Translations under genes and position numbers: made by a program
Part shown: positions 11,246 through 23,291 of the stretch, in pieces
How the letters are laid out: the number at the start of each line of letters is the position of its first letter
Numbering within the stretch: position 1 is the stretch's first letter
The notes under the pieces: generated by a model
The model's input: the letters and a program-made list of their open reading frames with translations, nothing else
What the model was told of the DNA's origin: nothing
The model's database searches: none
From: Pictodentalium vernedei
Lineage: Eukaryota > Mollusca > Scaphopoda > Dentaliida > Dentaliidae
Assembly (NCBI GenBank): GCA_031216915.1
Contig: CM062292.1
Coordinates: 202,513,262 to 202,577,261 of the forward strand
Direction: 5' to 3'
Length of the DNA: 64,000 nucleotides

Positions 11246-11599
11246 GGGGGCGTGGTGGCTCAGTTGGTAGAGGTACAGGCTGCAAGCCGAGAGGTCCTCA
11301 GTTCGAATCCCACCTGCGGCAACCGCGTTGTGTCCTTGGGCAAGACACTTCACCCCCATTGCCCTCATGGGGGCACAGTGACGCTGTGTACTAAGGCGTA
11401 CTGCATGCCGATGGTGCACCTGTCTTCAACCAATGCTAACCCTGCTTGTGTGGAGTTGGATTGTTGGGGAGTTGACAGTTGCTTGCCGTTGCTCGGTGGT
11501 TCTCTCCGGGTATTCCGGCTTCCTCCACCTGTAAAACTGTCACGGTCATGGTTAGCCATTGTGCAGAAATATGTGACCTTAATCACCAATAAATAAATA
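11246..11599 (+). mobile_element. Full-length SINE, tRNA-derived head
   Basis: 354 bp with an exact 15 bp target duplication ATTGTCATACCAATT at 11231-11245 and 11600-11614. The head has GGTGGCTCAGTTGGTAGAGG and GGTCCTCAGTTCGAATCCC. The tail is CACCAATAAATAAATA. The exact duplication suggests a fairly recent insertion. Confidence 0.92.
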
Positions 11600-11681
11600 A
11601 TTGTCATACCAATTTACGAGGGTGGGTATTTTCCCTGTGCAGAGCTCCAAAACTGTTATTCATAAAGAATTCAAACCTTGT

Positions 11682-12257
11682 CCTCCACTCGTTAAACCTT
11701 CGAGGTCATGATTAGCCATTGTGCAGATATATGTGACACTAGCGGGTGATACCCGGTGTTGCATGGGAGAAGATGGTTATATCGGCCTCTTTCGAAATAG
11801 AAGGTCATGGTCACCAATTTCAAGGTCAAGGTTACCCCGCACGGGCACCCCAATCAAGTCAAAATGATCGATGGGTCAGTATACCCTCACATGTGAAATT
11901 TCAGCCCAATCGGCCCAGCCGTTGTCGAATTAAAAGGTTAAGGTCACCAATTTCAAGGTCACCCCGATAGTCAAAATGATCGATGGGTCAGTATACCCGC
12001 ACATATGAAATTTTAGCCTGATCGGCCCAACCGTTTTTGAAATAAAAGGTCAGGGTCACCAATTTCAAGGTCAAGGTCACTCCACACGGGCACGGCACCC
12101 ATCCCATGTTACTCGCAGGGACGAATTACCCCTGTGTACAAAATTTGAGATCGATCGGTCGAGAAACGGAGGAGTTCAACCGGAACAAAGATAGAGAGAG
12201 AGAGAGAAACAGACATTCGCATTTATATATTAGATTAAACACCAATAAATAAATAAT
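11682..12257 (+). mobile_element. 5'-truncated SINE interrupted by another insertion
   Basis: A 13 bp target duplication ATTCAAACCTTGT lies at 11669-11681 and 12258-12270. Between are only the last ~80 bp of the SINE, starting at CCTCCACTC. The tail is split at ATGTGAC (11737) and resumes as TTAAACACCAATAAATAAAT near 12235. The 5' truncation fits target-primed reverse transcription. Confidence 0.8.
11738..12234. mobile_element. Unclassified ~497 bp insertion inside a SINE tail
   Basis: Starts ACTAGCGGGTGATACCCGGT and ends TTTATATATTAGA. It contains two related ~110 bp segments with AAAATGATCGATGGGTCAGT and several AGGTCACC and AAGGTCAAGGTCAC motifs, then an (AG)n run near 12192. No reading frame or clear duplication is seen. 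Its limits are defined by the interrupted SINE. Confidence 0.55.
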
Positions 12258-12427
12258 ATTCAAACCTTGTATTGTGATAACCCCAAATACAAGCCCAAGC
12301 AACAATAAATTTCACAGAAGGGCCTATAAGGAGAGGAGCTGGCAGTGTATCATGAGGGAACATTGGGAAATATACGTACAGAGAATTTTCTTTATATTAA
12401 CTCTTTATCCAAAGTATACAATATCAA

Positions 12428-12828
12428 GGGGGCGTGGTGGCATTGCGGTAACCAGTTCTTGTCAGATCACTGAAGTTAAGCAACGTCGAGCCCGGTTAGT
12501 ACTCGGATGGGTGACCGTCTAAGCGATCGATTCTGACTCGCGCATTGTGTCCTTGGGCAAGGCACTTAACCCTGATTGTCCACATGGGGGCACAATGACG
12601 CCGTGTACTAAGGGGTACTGCGCGTCGATGGTGCGCATGTCTTCAACCAATCTAACCCTGCCTGTGCTGCAGTGTGGAGTTACGATGTTGGAGAGCTGGC
12701 AGCTGCTCGTCGTTGCTTGGTGGTTCTCTCCGGGTACTCCGGCTTCCTCCACCCGTAAAACTGTCATGGTCATGATTAGCCATTGCGCATAAGTATGTGA
12801 CCTCAAAACACCAATAAATAAATAAATA
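12428..12828 (+). mobile_element. Full-length SINE with 5S rRNA-derived head
   Basis: 401 bp flanked by a 10 bp duplication ACAATATCAA (12418-12427 and 12829-12838). The head at about 12470-12522 reads GAAGTTAAGCAACGTCGAGC, then CCCGGTTAGTACTCGGATGG and GTGACCGTCT. This is very close to the internal control region of 5S rRNA, so polymerase III transcription of type 1 is likely. The body starts near GTGTCCTTGGGCAAGGCACT and the tail is AATAAATAAATAAATA. It is the clearest 5S-head copy in the window. Confidence 0.92.
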
Positions 12829-12838
12829 ACAATATCAA

Positions 12839-13286
12839 AATTTATTATTTTAATTCTTGTTTTTTCAGTTTTTCAAAAAATTTCAAGAAAACCATTGTGA
12901 CCCACTAAGTGGAACATGCTGAATGAGCTTGTTCCAGTGTTGGATCACATGATAAGGTTTTGTTGAGATTTTTGGAGAAAAAAAAATTTTTTCAACTGCT
13001 AAATTTGTAAATTATGCGATCGGATGTGGCTGATTTGTTAGATGAAAGGTTAATTAAGAGTAGACTTCAACAGGTAATAAGAGTCATGTGGATGACAAGT
13101 GGCTCTGTATGGGGCAATGTTGGTCGGTTGATCTGTTACCAAAGAGTTTTTTAAACTAAAAAACTTTGTGGAATGACATCATAGTTGGAATGCAAGTGTA
13201 TCTTATTTGTGGATAGCCCCATCTGCTATTCAGAGTATGTTTGTCAAGAGTTATTGCCCTTTATGGACTAAGAAGTTGGATCAGTT
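12839..13286. repeat. Spacer with a degenerate TTAA-MITE core
   Basis: Around 12890-12965 an imperfect palindrome (TGAATGAGCTTGTTCCAGTG, plus ACCCACTAAGTGGAAC) resembles the MITE centre. The rest holds nothing I recognise and has no gene. Confidence 0.45.
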
Positions 13287-13400
13287 TTAGCTCACCTATT
13301 TCAAAGAAGCGGTGAGCTTTAGTGGTGACTGATGACGGTGTCAAACGTATTTTTCCAGTTTTGCAAGAATTAGTGTTTATGTAATTTTTCTCGAAGTCCA
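13287..13400 (+). repeat. 5' end fragment of a type B element
   Basis: TTTTAGCTCACCTATTTCAA followed by GCGGTGAGCTTTAGTGGTGA is the hairpin start seen in type B elements (compare 23471, 27896, 42291). It breaks off after about 100 bp. Confidence 0.5.
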
Positions 13401-14199
13401 GCGAGCCCATGGCTTTTATACCCACACTTTTTTTTCAAAAAGTTGGGTATACTGGATTGTGCCTGCCTGTACATCCATCTGTGTGTCTGCATCCATCTGT
13501 CCACACTCTGATGTCTTTTCGCATATAACATCAACATTACTGCTCAGATTTCAATGAAATTTCATACAGATGTTCTCTATCATGAGGTCTTTAAGTAGCA
13601 TCAGCCGTTTTGCTGTTGGAATATTTTTCTGTGAGTTATGCCCCTTTGAATACACAAAAATAGGCTCTTTTTTATCTGTTCACCTCGTATCTCAGGTTTG
13701 GCTTATTGGATCTCATTGAAATTTGGAATGAAGATTGTTTATGGGAAAGGCTTTCAAATGAGTCTGTAATAATATTCCTTACTTTTCACTTTTTAGACTT
13801 ATCCCCCTTTATAACTTTGAAAATTCGCTGTTTGCCTCATAAAATAGCCAATTTTTTGTCTGTTCGCCTCTTATTTCAGGTTTGAGTTATCTTTATTGTT
13901 GGCTTTATGTCTTTGTTCTATAAGGTTTGGGTTATCAGATTTCAATGAAATTTGGAATGAAGATTGTTTATGGGAAAGACTTTCAAATGGGTCATGTCCC
14001 AGCAGTAAAACAAAGAAAATACATGCAAATCACCCCCCCCTCCCCCACATGTGGCATTATGTCTTTGTTCTGCATCTCTTATGTGGATGGTTCAATTGTC
14101 ACTAGACTTCAGTAATAGGTGTTTCTGGCCTTCACAATTGCCTTGCTGTAAAACAAAGACCATAATTTTGCTATGTGCCGCATAAAATAGAAAATTTTT

Positions 14200-15702
14200 A
14201 GATCAACTTTGACATAGTCAAATTTGAGGATATGCCATGGCCTGTCTGCCATCTGGACGTCTGTAAGGCGTCAATTCAATACAGCTCGGGGCTAGAGGCC
14301 ATATTTATGAACCGACCTTTACGAAACTTCTTGGGTACCTTTGTTATCACCGTGGAACGAGAACGAGTGTTTTTGGGTGTGGTCCAAAACTCAAGATGGC
14401 CACCAGCAGCCATTTTGTACCGAAATTAATGCAATCAGTTTTTTGTACAGAACTTCTGTATGAAAGTTCTAATTTGAATAAATTTTTGTATGAATGTTTA
14501 GTAACATGGAATAAATACATCATATATAATACAGGTTTTTTCTTGTGCTGAAATTATGCAAATTAGATGAACTTTAACTTATTCAGTGCTACTTATACAC
14601 AGTAAGTGCACATGTCAATATGGCTTGGGCTAGGGGCTGTATTTATGAACGAAACTTCTTGGGTACCTTTGTTATCACCTTGGGATGAGAACAAGTGTTT
14701 TTGGGTGCAGTCCAAAATTCGAGATGGCTGCCAGTGGCCATTTTGTACCAAAGTTAGGTACAATCAGTTTTTTGTACAGAACTTCTATACGGCTTGGGCT
14801 AGAGGTCGTATTTTTGAACCGATCTTCACGAAACTTCTTGGGTACCTTTGTTATCACATTGGGATGAGAACGAGCATTTTTGGGTGCGGTCTGATATTCA
14901 AGATGGCTGCCAGCGACCATTTTGTACCGAAATCAGGTACAATAAGTTTTTTGTAGAGAACTTCTATACGGTTTGGGCCAGAGGCCGTATTTATGAACCG
15001 TTTTTCATGAAACTTCTTGGGTACCTTTGTTATCACCTTGGGATGAGAACGAGCATTTTTGGGTGTGGTCTTAAATTCAAGATGGCCACCGGCGGCCATT
15101 TTATACCAAAATTAGGAGCAATCAGTTTTTTGTACAGAACTTCTAGGACTACGTTTGTTATCATCATGGGACGGTAACGTGTGCTGTTGGGCTCGGCTGT
15201 GTTAATATTTGATGTTGTTTGGGGAGGGTAAACATTATTAGCACAGCCCAGTTTTCTGTTTCCAATGAGAAAAATAAAACCTCCTCACCTGTGGGAACCC
15301 TATGAGCTAAAGATAAAAAATTCAAATACCTATATTTTAAGAAGGAGTGGACAAATATTTATTAATTAGTAGGAATCTACTATAGAAGGGTTTGAATCAA
15401 ACAGGCCAAAACAGTTGCTAACATTTGGCTTATGATGCACCATCCAAGGATCCCCATTGTAACATTAACCCCATTGAGATTTCTTTTCTAGTTTAGCATC
15501 TAACTGTCACCCACCTTTACAATACTTTACCTGCACATTTGTTACAGGCTATAGTCAGTATTTATGTACAGACGGTAACAGACCTTTACAATACTTTACA
15601 TGTACCTTTGTTATCAGGTCATTACCTAGATGTGTATCATTGCTGTGTCACATACTGTAATGTCTTACACAAGTTGACCTACAGTGTCATTGACACTTTC
15701 AT
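14200..15702 (+). mobile_element. HINE-like type A element inserted in element F
   Basis: Starts AGATCAACTTTGACATAGTC and ends AAGTTGACCTACAGTGTCAT, then TGACACTTTCAT. CAAGATGGC or GAGATGGC units are near 14394, 14724, 14901 and 15083. Flanks AAAATTTTT and TTGTCTGTTC match the uninterrupted site AATTTTTTGTCTGTTC at about 13852. Around 15200-15450 it holds non-A sequence, part of it type B-like (GGGAACCCTATGAGCTAAAG). No gene. Confidence 0.75.
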
Positions 15703-16276
15703 TTGTCTGTTCACCTTGTATTTCTGGTTTGAGGTTAGTGACTCTCAATGAAATTTGGAGTGAAAATTGTTTATGGGAATAGCTTTCACAGTATCATGGT
15801 TCATTTCTTCTCTTGTCATTGTTTGGCAGTATGCACCATGGGGGTATGTCCTGGGGCATCCCCCCCCCCCCCCCTTTGTGTTGCATATGTAGGTTGTAGG
15901 GGCCTATCACAACAGTATCCAACACAAATTATGGGACTTTTTTTCCCAATTTCACCTAAAATGTCCAAATTTGGTAAATTTCTGGTTGTAAGAACTTAAG
16001 GTCATCTTTTGTGCTGATTGTGGGCCTTAACTTCTCACTACTGTGTATTTTTTTTTTATCTGAATAACATCTTTAGGTATTAACCCTACAGTAAGCAAAA
16101 AATTAAACCATTTTTTTTTTTCAGTCAAAATCTCTGACTTAGTCAATTTAAGTTGTAAAAGTTTGTGCTAAGGTGAGAGTTGTTGTTTCTGTGTCTTTCT
16201 TTGTGATTGATATTGTAGACTTGGGTTACTGAATTCCATTGCAATACTATTTAACCCTCCTTTTATGTATATTTCA

Positions 16277-16523
16277 ACTTCACCCCCACTGCCCACGTGG
16301 GGGCACGGTGATGTTGTGTACTAAGGCATACTGCACGTCAATGGTGCACCTGTCTTCAGCTAATGCTAACCCTGCTTGTGTGAAGTTGGTATGATGGGGA
16401 ACTGACAGTTGCTCGGTGGTTCCCTCCAGGTACTCCAGCTTCCTCCACCCATAAAACTGTCGTGGTTATGATTAGCCATTGTGCAGAAATATGTGACCTT
16501 AAATGCCAATAAATAAATAAATA
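16277..16523 (+). mobile_element. 5'-truncated SINE
   Basis: 247 bp lacking the head: it begins inside the body at ACTTCACCCCCACTGCCC. An exact 12 bp duplication ATGTATATTTCA flanks it (16265-16276 and 16524-16535). Tail AATAAATAAATA. Body and tail belong to the tRNA-head subfamily (TGCTTGTGTGAAGTTGGTAT; GTGCAGAAATATGTGACC). Confidence 0.9.
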
Positions 16524-16990
16524 ATGTATATTTCAGGAACTTGATCAGTTGATGGGATTTTTTACCCAAACTTTATTTTCTGGTTGAAATAATTAGCATT
16601 TAGATCAGCTTTTATGCACACTGTGAGACCTTAACTTCTCATTACTGTATATATTTTCTATTCAAAGGGCATCATTAGATATGTATGCACAAATGTTATG
16701 AAAAATTGTTGGAGGGTTTTTTTCAGTCAAAATATTCATATTTTTCCAGTCACAGTCAATTTTCGTTTGTTCAAGTTTGTGTTCAGGCGAGTTTCATTTC
16801 TGGGTGGGTCTTGTCATGTGATTGATATTGTAGACTTAAGTTTACTGAAAAACATTGCAGTAATACTTACCCTTATTTTTCAAGAATGTTCTTGGGCTTT
16901 GATGAGAATTTTCAGCCAAAACTTACTTTTTTCTGATTGTAAGAATTAGCATTTAGGTAAGTTTTTAACTTCTCATTATTGTACATATTT

Positions 16991-19900
16991 AGCTCCACTT
17001 TGGCGAAGCCAAATTTGAGCTTTTGTCATGGCCCGTCTGTCCATACGTCAACAGTTGGATACAGCTCGGGCTAGAGGCCGTATTTATGAACCGATCTTTA
17101 CAAAACTTCTTGGGTACCTGTGTTATGACCGTGGGACGAGAACGAGTGTTTTTGGGTGCGGTCCAAAATTCAAGATGGCTGCCAGCCGCCATTTTGTACC
17201 GACGATGCAGAAATCTGTTTTTTCTGTACAGAACTTCCATATGAAAGCTATGATTTGAATAATTTTTTGTATGAATGTTTAGTACCATGGGATGCATCAC
17301 ATATAATACGGGTTTTTTCTCGTGCGTAAATTGTGCAAATTAGACTAATTTTGATGTTTTTTGGTGTTACTTTCAGCACTGTCAGTGCAAATGCCAATAC
17401 GGCTCGGGCTAGAGGCCACATTTATGAACCGATCTTTACGAAACTTCTTGGGTACCTTTGGTATCACCGTGGGACGAGAACAAGTGTTTTTGGGTCCGGT
17501 CCGAAATTCAAGATGGCCGATGGCAGCCATTTTGTACAAAATTAGGTTTAATCAGATTCTTGCACAGAACTTCCACATGAAAGCACTGATTTGAATAATT
17601 TTTTGTGTGAATGTTTAGTACCATGGGATACATCACATATAATACAGGTTTTTTTCTCGAGCAGAAATTATGCAAATTAGATGAACTTTGATTTTTTCAG
17701 TGCGACTTGAATATAGTAAGTACACATATCAATGCGGCTCGGGCTAGAGTCTGTATTTATGAACTGATCTTCATGAAATGTCTTGGGTACTTTTGTTATC
17801 ACCTTGGGACGAGAACAAGGGTTTCTGGGTGCGGCCTAAAATTCAAGATGGCTGCCAGTGGCCATTTTGTACCGAAATTCGGTCTAATCAGTTTTTAGCT
17901 CATCTTGACAAAGTCAAGCTGAGCTAATCTAATCGCTTCCCGTCCGTCGTCCGTCAACACCATGTTTTGGTCTTCTCCTCCAAAGCCACTGGGCCAATTC
18001 AAGTGAAAGTTTGTGTGAGTGATGGTCCCAAAGGGGCATTTCATTTTTGTTCAACTCAGTATGCCCGGCCCCATAGGGAGGGAGTGGGGGAAAATGCTCC
18101 AAAATATTTTAAAAATCTTCTTCTCAAGAACCAGTGTGTGCAATGACTTGATATTTGCTATGGAGCTTCCATATGAGGTGTAGAATCAAGTTTGTTCAAA
18201 CGAAGTTCGTAAAGTAATATTTGGCTTTGTAATAGGAGGGGTAAGTTTTTGGCCTCGCCCAAAATTTCTATTTTCTGAACCGATGGTCCGGTATGAACCA
18301 AATTTGGTTTGTGGTAGTATTGGGTCATAAATACTTGACCCATGCAAAAAAAAAAAATTCCCGCATCCCCATGGGAACCCTGGGAGCTAAAAATAGAAAT
18401 ATTTTCAAACGCCCATATTTCCCAAACCCCACGGAACAGAGAGCTTTTATTTGGTATGAAGTATCCTTATGACCAGTCGAATTGAATGGTAAAAAAAAAT
18501 TGCTATCGGTTGTGTTAGGGTGTTCTGTAATGGGCATCGAAAAAATGCTGAGTCAGCATATTTGCAAAAATTTAAAAAAATCTTTTCTCCAGAACGAATC
18601 ATCAGAATCTTTTGTTATTTGGTATACAGCATTCATAGGGGGGTCAGATAAAAGTTTGTTCAAATAAAGCTCATTGGTTCATATTTGGGCTCTCTACAGG
18701 AGCCCGAAGTTTTAACATAGGGTAATATGGGGAATATTCTTTAAAAATCTTCTTCTTCAGAACCACCAGTCAGAATCTTTTAATATTTGGTATACATCAT
18801 TGTTATGAGGGTCAGATTCTAGATTGTTCAAACCAAGTCCCTAGTTTAATATTTGGGCTTCCTACGGAAGCCCAAATTTTATCTTTGTTCAATATGGAGG
18901 GTAATTTAAAAAAATCTTCTTCTTCAGATCCATCTGTCAGAATGCTTTGATATTTGGTATGCAACATCTCTATGGGGGTCAGATTCAAGTTTGTTCAAAT
19001 CAAATCCCTAGGTATATATTTGGGCTCACTATGGTAGCCCAAATTTTTACTTAGTGCAATATGAGAAAATTTCTTTAAAAATCTTCTTCTTCAGATCCAC
19101 CAGTCAGAATGCTTTTATATTTGGTATACAACATCTCTAGGGGGGTCAGATTCCAGGTTGTTCAATTCGAGTGCCTAGGTTAATATTTGGGCTCCATATG
19201 GGAACATGAAATTTAACTTAGTACAATATGAGGGAATTTCTTCAAAAATCTTCTTCTTCAGATTCACTTGTCAGAATGCTTTCACATTTGGTATACAACA
19301 TCTCTAGGGGGGTCAGATTCAAGTTTGTTCAAATCGGATCCATAGGTCAATATTGGGGCTCGCTATGGTAGCCCAAATTTGAACTTAGTGCGATTCGAAG
19401 AAATTTCTTTACAATTTCTCTTCTTCAGATCCAACAGTCAGAATGCTTTCATATTCGGTACACAACATCTCTAGGGAAGTCAGATTTAACTGTGTTCAAA
19501 TCAAGAGCCTGGGTTAATATTTGGGCTCTCTATGGGAGCCGGAATTGGCCATTTTGCTGAAGAATTAAAAATTTTGTATTCAGTACCCTCTAGAGGTACT
19601 AAGATTAATCCACATAGGTTGTATCAAGGGGCTTCATAGGGGAGCTCTGCATTTTACTTATGATCAACTGAAGAAAAGGCATGATGCTCAGATTATTTTT
19701 GTCACTCCTGAGGGACTCAAGGATTGACAGTGTAGCCTATGGAGATGGCTTGCTTAATGTAGACTCATTCTTGGACTCTGTTTAAATTGTGTTCTGTACA
19801 AGATGAGCACTTCAGGCCCCGTGGGGCCTCTTGTTTGTACATAACTTCTATACGGCTCAGACTAGAGGCCATATTTATGAACCGATCTTTACGAAACTTC

Positions 19901-20745
19901 TTGGGTACCTTTGTTATCACCGTAGGATGAGAGCGAGTGTTTTTGGGTGTGGTCCAAAATTCAAGATGGCCACCAGCAGCCATTTTGTACCAAAATTAGT
20001 GCAATCAGTCTTTTGTACAGAACTTCTGTATGAAAGTTCTGATTTGTATAAATTTTTGTTTGAATGTTTAGTAACATGGAATATATCACATATTGTAAGG
20101 GTTTTTCTTTCGTGCAGCAATTATGCAAATTAAATGAACTTTGATTTATTCAGTGCTACTTACACAATGTAAGCACACATGTCAATACTGCTCAGGGTGG
20201 AGGCTGTATTTATGAACCGATCTTCACAAAACTTCTTAGGTACCTTTGTTATCACCTTGGGACGAGAATGAGTGTTTCTGGGTGCGGTCCAAAATTCAAG
20301 ATGGCTGCCAGTGGCCACTTTGTACCGAAATTAGGTCCAATCAGTTTTTTGTCACAAGTTCTATACAGCTCGTATTTATGAACTGATCTTCACAAAACTT
20401 CTTGGGTACCTTTGTTTTCACCTTGGGACAGGAACGAGTGTGTTTTGGGGTGCCTTTGTTATCAATGTGCTATGAGAACAAATATTTTTGGGTTCAGTCA
20501 GACCCACTCTGGGACTCAAAGATTTCTTTTCTAGTTTAGCATCTGACTGTCACCCACGTTAACAATACTTTACCTATACAGTTGTTACAGGCAACGGTCA
20601 GTATTTATGTACAGACCGTTACAATACTTTATATGTACCTTTGTTATCAGGTCATTACCCAGATGTTTGTCATTGCTGTGTCACATACTACATGTACATG
20701 TCTTTGTCTTGACAAGTTGAGCTACAGTGTCATTGACACTTTCAT
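16991..20745 (+). mobile_element. HINE-like type A element containing a nested type B element
   Basis: Starts AGCTCCACTTTGGCGAAGCC and ends GTTGAGCTACAGTGTCATTG, ACACTTTCAT. Type A units are at 16991-17896 and 19834-20540. The middle, 17897-19833, is a type B element. Flanks CATATTT and TTCTATTCAA match the uninterrupted F repeat TATATTTTCTATTCAAA near 16650, so insertion was into a T-run. A second, inverted copy of this A-with-B arrangement is at 36234-39686. Confidence 0.75.
17897..19833 (+). mobile_element. Type B tandem-repeat element nested in type A
   Basis: Starts AGCTCATCTTGACAAAGTCA with a hairpin (CTTGACAAAGTCAAG), then CCCGTCCGTCGTCCGTCAAC. It ends CAGGCCCCGTGGGGCCTCTTG, a GC-rich hairpin terminus. 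Inside, ~168 bp units repeat ATATTTGGGCTC, AACTTAGTGCAATATGAG, AATCTTCTTCTTCAGATCCA and GTCAGAATGCTTTCATATTT. The host sequence is split in CAGTTTTT/GTACA; the uninterrupted version CAGTTTTTGTACACAACTTC is at about 10271. No protein. Confidence 0.8.
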
Positions 20746-20970
20746 TTCTATTCAAATAACATCTTTTAGTATTAACCCTTCTGTGTATACAAATTTTATG
20801 CAATTTTTATTTTTGTTATTTCAAATTTTTTTCTTCTCGAGGGTAGTCAATTTAAAGGTTGTGAAAGTTTGTTTAGGCAAGCTTTATTTCTGTGGTTCTA
20901 TCCGGAACATTGATATTGAAGACTTGGGTTAATAACAACCCTTGCAGTAATATTTAACCCTTATTTTATA

Positions 20971-21140
20971 AATTTCTTTATTTAACGTAATGACCAAAAC
21001 CGGCCAGCTCTATTCACAAAAATTACCATTCAATTTTCATTATTTTTTGTCATTTTGTGTCTTGACGCAAAAAATTAAAAAATTATTTATTCAAGACTTT
21101 TTTTTACAAGTATTGTCTGCCTTTTGCATTAGGTAAAGGG
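20971..21140. mobile_element. TTAA MITE, centre-deleted copy
   Basis: The left side has TAACGTAATGACCAAAACCGGCC and the right ends GCATTAGGTAAAGGG with TTAA at 21141-21144. The long central palindrome of the family is missing, so the copy is ~170 bp where full copies are ~243 bp. Confidence 0.65.
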
Positions 21141-21344
21141 TTAATGGGGATTTTTAGCTAAAACTTAATTATTTTCTGTTTGTAGGAAACAGTGTTAAGG
21201 TCAGCTTTTAGGCACATTGTGTTGACTTAACTTCGCATTACCTGATATTTTTTTATTCAAAGGACATCATTAGATATTAACCCTACCTTATGCACAGGTT
21301 TTCTTTAAAAAAAAAAAAATTTCAGTCAAAATATTCATATTTTT

Positions 21345-23291
21345 AGCTCAACTTTGGCGAAGCCAAATTTGAGCTTTTGTCATGGCCCGTCGTCTGTCTG
21401 TCCGCCTGTCCGTACGTCAACAATTGGATACGGCTCGGGCTAGAGGCCGTATTTATGAACCAATCTTTACGAAACTTCTTGGGTACCTTTGTTATGACTG
21501 TGGGACGAGAACGAATTCAAGATGGCTGCCAGCCGCCATTTTGTACCGACGATGCAGAAATCTGTTTTTTGTACAGAACTTCCATATGAAAGCTCTGATT
21601 TGAATAATTTTTTGGTATGAATGTTTAGTACCATGAGATACATTACATATCATACAGGTTTTTTTCTCGTGCTTAAATTATGCAAATTATACTAACTTTG
21701 ATTTATTTAGTGTTACTTTCAGCACTGTCAGTGCAAATGCCAATACGGCTCGGGCTAGAGGCCGCATTTATGAACCGATCTTTACGAAACTTCTTGGGTA
21801 CCTTTGTTATCACCGTTGGACGAGAACAAATGTTTTTGGGTCCGGTCTGAAATTCAAGATGGCCGCTGGCAGCCATTTTGATCAAAATTAGGGGTAATCA
21901 GATTTTTGCGCAGAACTTCCACATGAAAGCTCTGATTTGAATAATTTTTTTGTATGAATGTTTAGTACCATGGGATACATCACATATAATACAGGTTTTT
22001 TTCTCGTGCATAAATTATGCCAATTAGACTAACTTTGATCTTTTTAATGTTACTTTCAGCAGTGTAACTGCAATTGTCATTACGGCTCGGGCTAGAGGCC
22101 GTATTTATGAACCGATCTTTACGAAACGTCTTGGGTACCTTTGTTATCACCGTGGAAAGATAATGAGTGTTTTTGGGTGTGGTCCAAAATTCAAGATGGC
22201 TGCCGGCGGCCATTTTGTACCAAAATTAGTGCAACCAGTTTTTTGTACAGAACTTCTGTATGAAAGTTCTGATTTGAATAAATTTCTGTATGAATGTTTA
22301 GTAACATAGAATACATCACATATAATACAGGTTTTTTTCTCGAGCAGAAATTATGCAAATTAGATGAACTTTGATTTATTCATTGCTACTTATACACAGT
22401 AAGTGCATGTGTCAATATGACTTGGGCTAGAGGCTGTATTTATGAACTGATCTTCACAAAACTTCTTGGGTACATTTGTTATCACCATGGGGCGAGAACG
22501 AGTGTTTATGGGTGCGGTCCAAAATTTAAGATGGCTGCCAGTGGCCATTTTGTACCGAAATTAGGTCCAAACATTTTTTGTACACAACTTCTATATGGCT
22601 CAGGCTAGAGGCTGTATTTATGAACTGATCTTTACAAAACCTCTTGGGTACCTTTGTTATCACTGTGGAACGAGAGCGAGTGTTTTTGGGTGTGGTCCAA
22701 ATTCAAAATCAGTGCAATCAGTTTTTTGTACAGAACTTCTGTATGAAAGTTCTGATTTGAATAAATTTTCGTAGGAATGTTTAGTAACATGGAATACATC
22801 ACATATAATACAGGTTTTTTTTTCTCGTGCAGAAATTAATCAAATTAAATGAACTTTGATTTATTCAGTGCTACTTATACACAGTAAGTGCACATGTCAA
22901 TACGGTTCGGGCTAGAGTCTGTATTTATGAACTGATCTTCATGAAACTTCTTGGGGTACCTTTGTTATCACCTTGTGACAGGAACAAGTGTTTTGGGGTG
23001 CCTTTGTTATCACTGTGCTATGAGAACAAATATTTTTTGGTTCAGTCAGACCCACTCTGGGACTCAAAGATTTCTTTTCTAGTTTAGCATCTAACTGTCA
23101 CCCCACTTTTACAATACTTTACCTATATATTTGTTACAGGCTACGATCAGCATTTATGTACAGACTGTTACAATACTTTCCATGTACCTTTGTTATCAGG
23201 TCATTACCTAGATGTTTGTCTTTGCTGTGTCACACACTTTACATGTACATGTCTTAAACAAGTTGAGCTACAGTGTCATTGACACTTTCAT
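21345..23291 (+). mobile_element. HINE-like type A element inserted in element F
   Basis: Starts AGCTCAACTTTGGCGAAGCC and ends AGTTGAGCTACAGTGTCATT, GACACTTTCAT. CAAGATGGC-type units lie near 21525, 21856, 22196 and 22530, mostly ~335 bp apart. Left flank ATTCATATTTTT and right flank TTAGGATACAGTCAATGC match uninterrupted F at about 16735 (ATTCATATTTTTCCAGTCAC). No gene. Confidence 0.75.

Noticed and set aside
12440-12525. 5S rRNA gene
   Set aside because: Only the internal promoter part is 5S-like; it is fused to a SINE body and lacks a full 5S sequence and terminator.
18740-19560. CRISPR-like regular repeats
   Set aside because: Units are ~168 bp head-to-tail with no unique spacers; eukaryotic tandem-repeat element.
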